Below are positions 1-12,700 of a DNA stretch of 64,000 nucleotides, one piece after another. Source of the stretch: Tribonema minus (Eukaryota > Sar > Xanthophyceae > Tribonematales > Tribonemataceae). Below the pieces are notes generated by a model. The model saw only the letters and a program-made list of their open reading frames with translations, made no database searches and was not told the DNA's origin. The stretch spans positions 124,001 to 188,000 of the forward strand of contig JAFCMP010000064.1 of NCBI GenBank assembly GCA_017506865.1, written 5' to 3'. Numbering within the stretch: position 1 is the first letter of the stretch; the number at the start of each line of letters is the position of its first letter. The translations under genes and the position numbers were made by a program.

Positions 1-180
1 TATTACTAGTAAAAAACTGGTACCACAGGTGAAAACCGGTCAGACCAATTTTACCGGTTTCACCAGTATACTGGTACCGGTTGTCACAGCGCACCAGTTA
101 AACTGGTACGGGTAGCTGGTGGTACCAGTTATTGAGTACTGGTACCAGTACCGGTTAAATATTTTCTCGCGCTACGCGCG
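1..180. repeat. ACTGGTACC/ACCGGT-rich repeat, possible transposon end
   Basis: Short palindromic words (ACTGGTACC, TGGTACCAGT, ACCGGTT) recur about a dozen times in both orientations, ending near 165 where AT-rich then GC-rich DNA begins. Dense, alternating subterminal words of this sort are typical of hAT-like MITE ends, as in the element at 10711. The other end lies outside the window, so neither terminal repeats nor a target duplication can be checked. Confidence 0.4.
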
Positions 181-311
181 ACTGGTGCGATGATGGCAGT
201 ACGGGGCATCTCTGATATATCGCAGGCTTACCTACTTGCTGTTTTTTGTGGCTGTCGCAGTTTGATCTCCTTCAAACACTTACAGTTGTCGCAACTGCGG
301 CTGCCACACTC

Positions 312-799
312 CAGTCCCCTTGACCTGCTTTGTAACCTTCGTAACTGCTGTGACTGCCACAGCACCCTCTCTCGCTGCTCTGTGCGCCCGCCGCATTCGA
401 CTCTGCTGCCAACCCTCAGCCCTACCCCTCAACCCTACCCCTGAACTGCAGTTGACTCCCCTGGACATGACCGTCACTTGAAACGCTTTGTAACCATCGT
501 AACTGCCTCACAGCACCCTCTGCTGCTGCTCTGCGCGGCTGCCGTATCTGACTCTGCTGCAATTGTTATGTCCTACCGCTACCCCCCAACCCTTACTCTA
601 AACTGCAGTTGACCCCCCTGGACCTGACCGTGAGCCGTGTGGATCGTCTACAGCACCAGGGAGGGACTTTGCTCGGGTGCGTGCTATACATACATACATA
701 AATGCATACGTATTACATACATACATATATACATACATTCCCTGTAAACACATGGATCGGCTACAGCACCAGGGGGGGGCTTTGCTGGGGTGCGTGCCA
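312..799 (+). repeat. Ghost copies of PFK exon 609-676
   Basis: The exon with its upstream intron end is tandemly repeated. A unit of about 160 bp (CTTTGTAACC..., CACAGCACCCTC..., CTGACTCTGCTGC, CTGCAG|TTGACNCCCCTGGAC) occurs at about 326-478 and again at 484-640, where it carries the true exon start. A remnant lies at 312-325. Downstream, 751-797 repeats the 3' half of the exon (ATGGATCGGCTACAGCACCA...) and its donor GGTGCGTGC, but has no acceptor. Confidence 0.75.
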
Positions 800-3700
800 C
801 GTTGCGCGTATGTAAGTATAACTACACACTAGCTGCGGACTTTGCGTGTTGGTAAACCGGGGCATTTTGCGTGATTGCGAGCGATACGCATTGTTGACTT
901 GGGGATATCATACGCAAGATACGGTGGCTTAGTTCAAGATGCTACACAAACAGGGCTAGGGGTATGTACACAAGCAGGGCTGGGGGTATAGGACCACTTG
1001 GTGCTGGTGCTGGCGTGTGTGCCACGCTGTGTAACCCTAACCTAACCCTAACCCTAACTCTAACCATCAATCTCGCTGGACACTGAAACACACAAGGTCC
1101 GGTGATGGTGTAAGAAACGAGGAATCTCAATCGATGTCACGAGTGCTAGGGCATGATGAACAGTTTCGCTTCTTTTGAACTGAACTTCAGGACCGCTAAA
1201 AAAATTGTGGCCTTGACTGGTGCTCCTGAGGCAGGTAGAGATAGGACAGGAAGCCAGGTTGATGTACTCGATGAAGTTTTCAACATTCTTCATCTGCTGT
1301 GAAGCAGACACTTGCAGCCCTTCACACAGATCGCAGCTTGAATGAGCAAGGCAATGTGCATACTTCTACATAAATGCATACATGATGGCCACGCGCCGTT
1401 CGTTTCTTAAAAAATCTCAGTGCACCTGATACGCTCAGCCACGCCGTTTCACTCATTCCAGTAACAATGCTGCAGCATGCGCAGAAGCGTGAGATCCAGT
1501 TCCTGACCCTGACAACGACTTCAAAGCCTGGTGACAGATTGAGACATCAAAACTTCGTGATCTCGGCCCTTCTTCAATCACGGTGTGCTGTTGAAGTTGA
1601 CATTTCTGTGCTTGCTGATGACGCCCCAAACTGCAGGACGTCCCGGGGCGGCTTTGAGCTGGACAATATCATCGCCTTCCTCCGGGCGTATCAGGTGCGT
1701 GTATGATGTCAGTGCCAGTTGTCAGGTATAGCATTGTGACGTCATCACCTGGGCCTGTGTGCTGAGCAGCATGGCCAGCCACGTGCGTAACTGCTGCAAC
1801 TGCCGGCTCAAACAGCGATGTAACGTTACAGGTGTATCTGCGCTCACAACTTTGTCCCACAGGTACCACACTCAAAAGCGTATGATGTTGGAGTCGTCAG
1901 GTAGATGCATTGCGACGGCATCAGCGGCACCTGTGTGCTGAACGCCATGGCAAGCCACGTGCGGTCTGCAACCTCTTTGCTGCTGGTGCAGATGTGTGCA
2001 CTTGACCTCGACTCCTTCCCATCCTGACTGTCTCACAATGGTTTGGGCTTTCAATTGCGTGCTGCGGTGGCTGCACACAGGCAAACAATTCTAGCCCCAA
2101 CACTAAGCCATGGTTGCTTGCTTCTGCATCAAGCTATGTACTTTCTTGGGTTCAAAAGCTGTAACCCCATAGAAATGTAACTCGATGCCATGACACACTG
2201 TTTCGTCACTGCAATCCCTGTACGACTATGAAACACAGGTGACCCAGTTGTACGTGATTGGCGGCGATGGCACGCACAGAGCGGCGCAGAAGATAGCCAT
2301 GGAGTGCAAGGCGCAGCAGCTGAACATTGCCGTGGCCGGGGTCCCCAAGGTATGTCACCATGTGACGTTCTCATACTTCAACTTCTTGAAGAATGAAACT
2401 GCTGCAGTGCTCGGCAACAAGTGCACCCACGCACTCAGAAGGAGCCATCAACTGCAATGCTGTGCACCCAAGCCAGCGTGCAACGCACAACAAATGCCAG
2501 CGTTTCCGAGTCAGCAGAGGCGGGCTGGTGGCGTTGCCGTCGCTGTCGTGGCGCGCAAGGCGCAACAGCTCCATAAATTGCCGTGAGGAAGGGGTTTGCA
2601 AAAGGCTTTTCACTACGTGAAGTCCTCCTTACGGAGGTTCTGAAGGCATGCGCAAGAAATTGATTGAACATCAAGCTCGTCTGCAGTTTGACACAGTGCC
2701 GCATTGCTCACTGAGGAGCACACCAGGGTTAGGGTCAGGGTTAGGTCACTGACATCGCCAAAAACGGCATCCCCCCCACTACATCTTCAACTCCGTGTCA
2801 ACTGACATATGTTGTTCTCGTAAGATGACGTCGTCTTCTGGCAGATGAGGCTAGGGTTAGAATTAGGGTTAGGGTGCGCGTATCTGCACAGCAGGCAGAG
2901 GAGAGTGGCGGTCTTCCTACTCTATAGCACAAACTGCTTTCACCGCAGCCTACAGCCCTGCGCAACAATTCTTGCAGGCACCGTGCTCAATTGTGCATGA
3001 TATCCGTTGTCACATGTGCGACTGGCACCCGCCCGATTACCCACCCACGCCCACTGCATTGCTCATATTCGCTGCACGTTCTTAGTGACCCACAATTTCG
3101 TCTGAAGATGTGTTCTACTTCCACTCGAAACAATAAATCAGCTCATCTACCTTTCTCTGGTTCAGACGATCGACAACGATGTGGACACGCTTGACAGGAC
3201 GTCCATTGTCACGAACAGTGACTCTCCTTTTGACCACATCAGCTGGTGTGTCTCTCTAACTGCCTGCACGCGCCTGGTTTGGACGATTGACAACAACGTT
3301 GACAGCTTGGCAGAAGCGCCTTTGCTGTGAATTGCTGTGAATTGGTGACTCTTGTCCCTAAGAAGAAAAAGATAAGCTGATGTGTCTGGGTGACTGCCCG
3401 CGTCCCCCCCTGCCACAGACGAGTGAAAATGACACCGACATGCTTGACAGGAGCTCTGTTGTCATAAATTGGTGACCCTTCTCTTGAAACATCAGCTAAC
3501 GTGTCTCTGTAACTGCCCGCGTACCCCGTAAAAATGCTTGACAGCTCCTTTGCCATGAAATGGTGACTCCTCTTTGGAAACTGATATGATGTGTCTCTGT
3601 AATTGCCCACGTCCCCCCTGCCACAGACGATCGACAATGACGTCGACATGCTTGACAGGAGCTTTGGCTTTGAGACCTCCGTGGAGACAGCACAGGCTGC

Positions 3701-6700
3701 CATCACCTCCGCTGTCACAGAGGCCTCCTGCAACCTACCCAACGGAATTGGCATAGTAAAGGTGAGCGTCGAGTCGATTAATCAGGGCACAACACTACAG
3801 TAGATACTGTGTCATCATGCACATAGCAATCTGACACCGGCATAGTGAAGGTGAGCGTTCAATTGATCTATCTGTTGAGTCGATCCATCTGGGCACAACA
3901 CGGTGGTCACAACACTTCTGTAGATTATATATACGGCCACGGTCGTTGGTGGAGGGCACTTGCGGCTAACCACTCCTTGTCACCTAGAGCTCTACGATGA
4001 TTTGATTCGTTTCCATTATTATGGCATCATGCACATGGCAGTCTGCCCAGTGCAATGGACGTTCGGAATGTGTGCGTTTGAGCAGTTGGGGCGCGCTGTG
4101 ATGGTAGTCTGCCCAATCACAATCGCACAGGGACGCCAACTCACTCGCATAAATGGTATGGCAGGTATGTAGGAGTACGGTATGTGTAGGGTACGAGCCG
4201 TGAGACCTCTGTGGCGACAGCCCAGGCTGCCATAACCCCCAATGTCACAGAGGCTAGCTGCACAATCGAACCCGCATTGTGAAGGTGTGTTCAATCGATT
4301 TTGGACACAACGCGGTAGTGTCCACAACTTGCAGATCGCTTTCGTCGCCATGGACATAGCGTTGTGCCCAATGCAAGCGGCCCTGCGTTTTGCTACATAT
4401 CTCTTTTTTCTTGATTTGCTGCTTGCAAAACTGACATATCAAGCCATCACATGACACATCATTCACATCTACTGTTGGGGCACTTGAGGGTTAGGGTAAG
4501 GGTTATACTGCGCACAGCCCTGGAGCTGTGCGTAAAAGTAACCCAATCTCCGATGAAACCCCTGCCATCACAAACAGTCATGTCATTTCCGGCTCTCAAG
4601 CCCCAACTTCAGGGTCCAGACAGAGTGATCAACATGGTTGCTCATGTTATCTGTGCGACTGCACTGTGCAGTTGGTGTGGCGCAGCAGCGGCTTCACATG
4701 TTCAGTTGTGATCACTGGTGATCTTGCCTTACAGATCGTTCGTGTTCTGCAGTGCATTCACGTTCATGTAGAGTGCGCAGCTGATGGGGCGCAGCAGCGG
4801 CTTCATTGCAGCAATTAGGTTCTCTATGGTTGTGACTTGCTGATCATTCTTGTTCTCGCTGATCATCGTTATTCAGCCGTGCATTCACATTCATTAATAG
4901 TGCGCTGATGATGGGGCGCAGCGGCGGTTTCGTCGCAGCAGTTGTGTTCACTGATCATGACTCACTGATCATTCACATTCACAATGCACTCACTTTCATG
5001 AATCCGCATTCATGAATCACGCGCAGTTAATGGGGCGCAGCAGCGGCTTCATTGCCGCACACGCCACGCTCGCGTCGGGAGACGTTGACCTCTGCCTGGT
5101 GCCTGAGATGCCTCTGGGTGAGCTCACGACCGTGTTCACACGAATACGTGCTTCAGTTCAAAGCTAGTTAAACCCCTAACCCTAACCCTAACTTTCTGCT
5201 CACTTTGGAGGAGCTAACATTTGATGGTGTGTGGGTCTGAACCGTTTTTGCAGAGTCACATTCGGGCTTGCATTAGCCCCGCAGCTCACTTCCATGTTGA
5301 AACCTTGTCCGATTTCATCTGCCCTTACTGGAAAAAAGGATGATTGTACCACTGCAGACCCTTGGGTTAGGGTTAAAGCCAGGGCATGTCCACACATGCA
5401 TCTGCCATTTCTTGTTGCTGGCACCAAAATACAGCCTTATTTGGCGCTTTTGAAAACAAATGTATCTCTGCTCAATGGTAAAGTTAATTCATTTGGGCTC
5501 CATGGGTAGGCTCGCCATCATATACACTGAAGAAATGCTTGAATTTTTTGTTATTGCTGAAGAAGAGAGTACAGTACATGTTAGGGTTGATGTGATGGTT
5601 AAAGAGCGTGGGAACCGCCATGTACAAACGGACCTACATGCGCGCATTTGATAGATAGAAATTTGATAGATAGAAGCATTACGTATACTAGTGCTGCAGC
5701 AGGCATAACGCGACTGCATATACATGTGTCCTAACGTGTTGCTGCACCTCAGGCGTGGCACATTCATACTACTCAAGCACAACACGGCGAGTGCATGCAT
5801 GCACTGTAACCAGGGTGCGCTTGACAATTTTCTTTTGGGCTTCTTCTCTAAAGGCGCTTTGACAAGCCCCTGGTTTCGACCCCCCAATAGAAATGTTGAT
5901 GCCAAAAATCCCTTGCTTTCGGCGCTATGGGCATTGTAACCCTGACCCTCATTCTTTGTACCATGATGCCAGGCACTTTGCTGAGCAGTGCTTCCAGACT
6001 GTGACCAACACCAGCCACAATTACAACAATGCGCTCTCCCCTGATCCTACTCAAAACCCCTCTTGGTGCCTCCTGACAGCGCCAACTGATCAATCTCCTG
6101 AAGTTTTAGTTATTGCTACCGCTACCCCAACCCTGATCTCAATCCCATTGAGTAGTCCAGTAAAGCATTCCAAAGCTCTATCCCGAACCCTCACCCTACT
6201 CGTAACCCCCGTAGGTGCTAACCCTTACCCTAACACCAACCCTACTCTTTACCGTAACCCCTCTTGTTGCCTACTCATAACCCCTCTCAGTGCTAACCCT
6301 AATCCTAACCCTAACCCTTATCTTAACCCTAACCCCTCTTATTGCCTGCTGAGCAGTGCTGGAGGGTCTCAATGATGTTGGTCGCTGCTGCCGCACTGTC
6401 CTAATCTCAACCCCTCTTGTGCGCCGGCCAACCAGTCCAGTATCGATTGCCACAGCTCTACCCCTGACCCCACTCTTACCCCCCCTTGGTGCCTCCTGAC
6501 AGTACCAGCTGATCGATTCGCCCTAGTATTGATCGCTGCTACCGTTACCTCGGCCCTAGTCTCAACCCCCATTGAGTATCTGCCGACCAGCGCAGTATCG
6601 ATTGCTACAAACCCTCACCCTACACTCACCATTTTTTGGTGCTAAACCTAGCCCTAACCCTACTCTTAACCCCTCTTACTGCGTGCTGAGCAGTGCTGGA

Positions 6701-9700
6701 GGGTCCCAAGGGGTGTCTGCCCCACCTGATGCAGCGCGTTCACGACAAGGGGTATGCCGTGGTGGTGGTGGCAGAGGGGGCGGGGGAGAACGTTCTGGGG
6801 TCCAGCGCAGAGGTGGACCTTTCCGGGAACAAGAAGCTACCAAAAGTGAGTGGGATGTTGTGTCTCTTGAATAAAGTTCAATTTGATGGTCAGGTGGATC
6901 ATTCCGGGAACAAGAAGCTACCAGAAGTGAGTCAGATTTCATCTTGGGAATTGAATGCACCTGACGGTCAGGTGAACCTTTCCGGGAACAAGAAGCTACC
7001 GAAAGTGAGTCGGATTTTGTCTAAGGAATGGAATGAAGCACTGTGCAAGTCACCGGCAGGTCATGGCGGCAGTGATAACAGTGGGTAAGGTTGGCAAAGC
7101 ACTTAGAGGGAGGCGTGCAGCACCGATTGGAGCATTACATTTGTAGGGCCCATTATTCTATTGTTGATCCCGCAGCGGCACCAACAGCAGCAAGACCCCA
7201 TGCCTGCCAGGGCCAGTGGGTGGCCCCAGGGCAATGCGGAGTGTATCGTGCCATCGTGGCTGCCCCTTCGGTGGATGATACACGCCAAGAGCTTGCATGT
7301 AGAATGGCGGCAGGCTGACGTGCCGGACGGGGCACGGAACTCGCCTATGTACAGGCACTGAGCTTTGCCTTCCTCCCAGGGCTCTACACGGCTGATGCGG
7401 GGGCTCAGCCTGGGGTGAGCACGCCCTCACTCGTTGTGTGCGTCAAGCCTGCTCTGGGTCACATCACAAATCACGTGGGCGATCCCACACCCACGGCGCA
7501 CATGCCCGCTGCAGGGCTCTGTGATCACGAAGCACAGAATGCTGCTGGCCATTGCGTCCACAAGGTGAATGGCGCGGGGTTTGAACAGGCCCTGGAGGTG
7601 TTTGCATGCGTCATGCAAAGGCCTGACGCACGCAACGAGTGCAGGTGCACACACCCGGGTTCTGTGAAGCCTCGCCTATAATGCTGCTGGCCATGGCCCC
7701 CGAGAGGCGCACCAATGCGGCTTTGACCACGTAGTCTGTGATGGGATCGAGAGCAGGCTTGATGCACACAGCGAGTTCAGGCGCGCTCGCCCTTAGGGTT
7801 AGGGTTAGGGTTAGGATTAGGGTTAGGGTTAGGGCTACTAACCCTAAGGCTGCGCCTTGACCACCTCTGTGCTCCCATCAGCCATGTGCAACCCTAGCAG
7901 GACGCCAAAGCGCTGTACGATATATTCTGGCGAGCTTCATGCCCCATTGCAGCACGCCAGCCTGCCGCTTCTGTACATGCAGGCTCTTTGCCTGTACTGT
8001 CCACCGTAGGGGCAGCCACACTGGCACGTTATACTCCACACTGCTTTAATGCCACACAGGCAGGGGTGCTGCTGCTGTTCGGTGCCGCTGCAGGATCTGA
8101 ATAATGGGCTACATTGATTCTCCAATCAGCGCTACACCCTTCCTCCAAAAACTGTTCACCAACTTCAGCTTCACATCGCCTTATACCAACTTCACCGCCG
8201 CCACAGCCTGCCGGTGATTTCAACCAAGGGGTCTAGAAAAGAAAAGTGGAGGTCGCACCTCCGCAGAGACCGTGGTCGACTCATCCCCACAAAAAATACT
8301 TTCAGCACATGGGTTAGGGTTAGGGTTAGGGTTAGGGTTAGGGTTAGGGTTATACGTGGTTTTCCACAGCGCTCTTGTAGATGCAACATCAACACATACT
8401 GGAGCGTGCTTGCGAAGCCTTCAAACGCACCCGGTCGCACTTCATGCGGTGGCGCATAAATTGAGCACGGCTCATTGTGTTTGCTGCTGCTGCACTAGCA
8501 AGCCCCCCCCGCCCCCCCACCCCAAGGTGCCTCAAAGGAGTGCTCTTGTCAATAAGAATTCGTACCTCGGCACAGACAAAAGATTATTATAGCGCCCCTT
8601 GCTATTGCCATGCAGGGCCGTGTATGAGAAATTGCCGGGTCGCGCCCCTGAACACACGCGTAATGCTGCAAAAAATGTTTTTTGTAGTGCTACATGATTG
8701 AAAGAAGTGTTGCTTTACATGATGACATCACGCTTTGCAAGGCTAAGTCAATCACGCGTTTGTACGGGATTTGGGAGAGTTCCAATTCCACTTTTCTTTT
8801 CGTAGAACCCCCTTGCTTCAACAATGCATTGCACCAAGCTCAACATCTTATGCTGCTTGCTGCCTCTATGTACGTGGGTTGTGAGCATGTATTTGTTATC
8901 CTGACTGCAACAAAGGAAACTCCCGTTTCCTCCAAAACGTCCGGCACGTTTTGTGTCAGGCCCCATGCCACAACCTGCCTGTGACTTCAACAGTGCTTTG
9001 CACCAAGCTCAACATCTCATGCTGCTCGTGGTGCCTCTACTTACAAATAGGTGGCGGAGTTTATGCAGCACTCCATAGAGGACTTCTTCCACCGCCACAA
9101 TCTCCCAGTCACGTGCAAGAGCATCGACCCCTCCTACACCATCAGGTGATGCTAATCTTCTTTCGTTTTTGCTTTTGTTCCGTAGTCTACCATTTCTGCA
9201 TGGGGAGCACAATAGCACACGCATGCGCGGTGTGGTCAGTTACGCCATCAGTTACACCGTCAGTTACAAATGTCGATTCTCATGGTCAGTCACATGTAAA
9301 CACACATGGACTAATGCACGCATGGTGCTGGCCCCAGCATCATGCCGGCTGCCCCTCAGTGCCTCAAATACGTACTTGCATACCTCTTGTGCCAGCGAGC
9401 GCAGCTTTTACCTTTCCCAAACGCCACGCCCTCTTCGCCTGCGCACGCTCCTCTCTTCTCAGTTCAAACTCCACAAACAATTACATACATAGATACATAC
9501 GTACATACATATACGAAGTATACTTGGAAGTGTATTTATGTATGCAGCTCCGCGCCCGCAAATGCGTTGGGCCCGAGCGCCGTATGCACACGCAGCAGCA
9601 GTGCTCATGCGGCAGCGCGCACACACCCACCCTACTTCAAGACTGTTCAACGTTGAGCTGACATGTTGGAATATGGACCTCACTCATATCTACTGGTGGT

Positions 9701-12700
9701 TGACTCAGCATCAGCACTCATCTGTCGTAGGTATGGTGCGTGATGACGCACTTGCAGCGCATGCGCTGCAAACGGCAGTTACATCACAGTTACATGTCTC
9801 TCGATTCTCCATTCAACTTCAACCTCAATTTCCATGCGCCTGCCGGCCCAGCAGAGCAGTGCTCATGCAGCAGCGTGACACCCAACTTCAAAACTGCCCA
9901 ACTTGAGCTGATCAATGAATTCAACTTCAACTTCCGGCCTGCAGATCTGTACCGGCCAGTACGTCGGACCAGATACTGTGCATGCAGCTGGCGCAGAATG
10001 CCGTTACATTTCTCTTCATTTCTCAGCTGAACTGCAACTTCACTTTCACCCTGCCTGCCGGCCTGCCGGTATGTACCGGCCAATGCGTCGGACCAGATAC
10101 TGTGCATGCAGCTGGCGCAGAATGCCGTTACATTTCGCTTCATTTCTCAGCTGAACTGCAACTTCACTTTCACCCTGCCTGCCGGCCTGCTGGTATGTAC
10201 CGGCCAATGCGTCGGACCAGATACTGTGCATGCAGCTGGCGCAGAATGCCGTTACATTTCGCTTCATTTTCTCAGCTCAACTGCAACTTCAACTTCAATT
10301 TCACCCGTTGCCTGCCGGCCTGCAGGTCTGTACCGGCCAACGCGTCGGACCAGATTCTGTGCATGCAGCTCGCGCAGAACGCAGTGCACGCCGCCATGGC
10401 CGGCTACACAGCTTTCACCGTTGGACTCGTCAACAACAAGGTGATTGGTATGCTTTTGACGGCAGGATTGGTTGCAACACGATGCTTGAAAGTCACCATG
10501 GCGTATCGTACATGACAAGAGTCACCATGGTGTATCGTATGCTCGTCAACAACAAGGTGGGTCTGTATGCTCTCGACGGCAGCATTGGTGGTAATGTGAT
10601 GCTTTAAAGTCACAACGGTGTAACATATATGACAAGAGGTGCTGTGGAGCGACTTGGCCGGCTACGCGGCCCTTACTGTTGGGCTCGTCAACAACAAGGT
10701 GGGTTGATATTAGTGTTCTGAGCCAAAGTCGGCTAAGCCGATCGGCTTCGGCTACAACAGAAAGCCGAAAAGCCGGCCGATCGCTCAGTCGGCTTTTCGG
10801 CTTTGTCTTAAATGTGCCTATTAGGCCTAACCAAGTAGTTGTGAGCCTTTCTCAGCCATACCACGCCTCTGTGTGCCTGCAAGCAATGCTGCAGATGGTA
10901 GCTACTTCGAAGCTAACTGTTGCGGCACCTACGTAGCTTGACTTAACGTTGGGTTGCCGTGCCAGCACGCTTGAGCTTGAGAAGCAAAGCATGACGAGTG
11001 GAATGGTTTCGGATATGGCGCAGCAGAGAGTATACATTCTCTTCTCTGCGGTGGTGGGCAGTCACTCTGTTGTAGTTGGTGCGTGGTTGAGCAGCACGGT
11101 TGAGCATCAACACACTTTGAACAGCTCTCGCCAAACACAGGAATGTGCTTAAGGATCTGAGCAGTCTGCTTGGTTTGCCAGTTACAGTACTGTTCCAACC
11201 AGTATTGAGACAAGAGAGCTGAGTGATCATCAGCAAAAAAGACCCTGACAGAAGCTGGTTGTGGCGAAAAGCCGGCCAAATAGCCGAAAAGCCGATGACG
11301 GCCGATTAAGCCGAAAAAGCCGGCCGATCCATATCCGGAAAGCCGAAAAGCCAGCCGATGGCATCGGCTCAGAACACTAGTTGATATGCTTTCAATGGCA
11401 GCATCAGTTGCAACACGCTGCTTAAAAGTCGCCATGGTGTATCCTGTATGATGAGAGGAGCTGTTAAACGGCTGGGGTGATGTTGCCGCTCTCACAAAAG
11501 ACTGCTGCTGAGCAATGCATCATGAAGTGTGCAGAGTGCGCGGCCATGGCCTGACCCTAACCCTAGCTTTGCTCTAACCCTAATCTTAACCCTAGCCCAC
11601 ACGGCATTGCGCTCGCGAGCAATACAGTAAGGTCAATAAGCAGAAGGTTGAGTACTTCTATGATGCAGACCAAGGTATACCTCGATATACACAACATAGA
11701 CACCCTAACTGTAACTCTAAGTGCCTTCCTTGGCAGCGACTTTCTGGTTAAAACTTTGCGCGTGATCAGCAACGCGAAGCCACACCCAGCATTGTTACTG
11801 TGTTAAGTTGCTTGACGCATGGTGAATGGAACAAACCAGCAGCACAGCCACTTTCCTGCGTGTGCCAAACCTTCAGCAGGGCTGTCAATCAATGCACATT
11901 TGTCAATTCATGCCCCTCCCCCCATCGCCCCCCCCCCCCCCCCCCCCCGCCTCCTTTCCTTGTACCACACCATGGACTGCCTTCATTTATGCAGCAAAAC
12001 TGGCTCTTGCTTTTCTGATGCGGTGGTCGTTGTGGTTTGCCCCGCAGGCGGTGTTGATCCCCTAAGACTCTCGCGACGCGTTAGGGCAAGGAGCATATAA
12101 CCCCTCCCCTATTGATTGTGAATTTACTGACCAAACCCTTTGCCCTATTGCTGACGGTCAGGTGATGATAATGGTTGTCCTGCAGGCTGCGGTCACCCCA
12201 AACTCCCTTGTTCACGACCAGCACAAGGGCTACTCTGTTTACTTCCGCTTGGGGGGCGGATGTATGGCCCTGATGTATGAAATATGCAAGGTTTTATGCA
12301 GCTTAAGTGCGTGTGCAGTGCATGTTGCTTGCAGCACATCTGTTGGCTCAGCCGCAAGCAAGCATCACCTATGCTCTGCCAGGTCAGCTACAGACGCGCC
12401 TCAAAGGAGGACTTCAACTTGAAGTTGTCAGCCGCCCTTATGCCTGACCAGGCGTACCTAATCCTAGCCCGAATGGTACTGGCTCAGACCCTTGAAACTG
12501 ACCCCTACCCTCTGTCGATGACGCTCAACTGTTGCCCTGCAGGCAGTGCTCATCCCCATGTCCTTTAACCTAACTTTAACCCTATGTCAATGACGATCAA
12601 CTGTTGCCCTGCCCTTGAGCTAACCCGAACGATATGCAGGTAATGCTCATCCCCACGTCCCTTAACCTAATCCTAACCCCAAGTCGATGATGCTCAACTG

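Noticed and set aside
745-797. Second copy (751-797) as the true PFK exon instead of 609-676
   Set aside because: It lacks an AG acceptor and the N-terminal LTPLDLTVS part. The 609-676 copy has both splice sites and correct phase.
7792-8352. TTAGGG tracts as a chromosome end or fusion point
   Set aside because: Tracts are short, occur in both orientations inside one gene, and coding exons continue on both sides.
10929-11495. Minus-strand frame across the MITE as a transposase
   Set aside because: It runs through the element end and the target duplication into host sequence and shows no hAT dimerisation or DDE motifs.
312-12664. Regular short repeats as a CRISPR array
   Set aside because: Repeat units are copies of neighbouring exon junctions, lengths vary, spacers are themselves similar, and the DNA is clearly eukaryotic.
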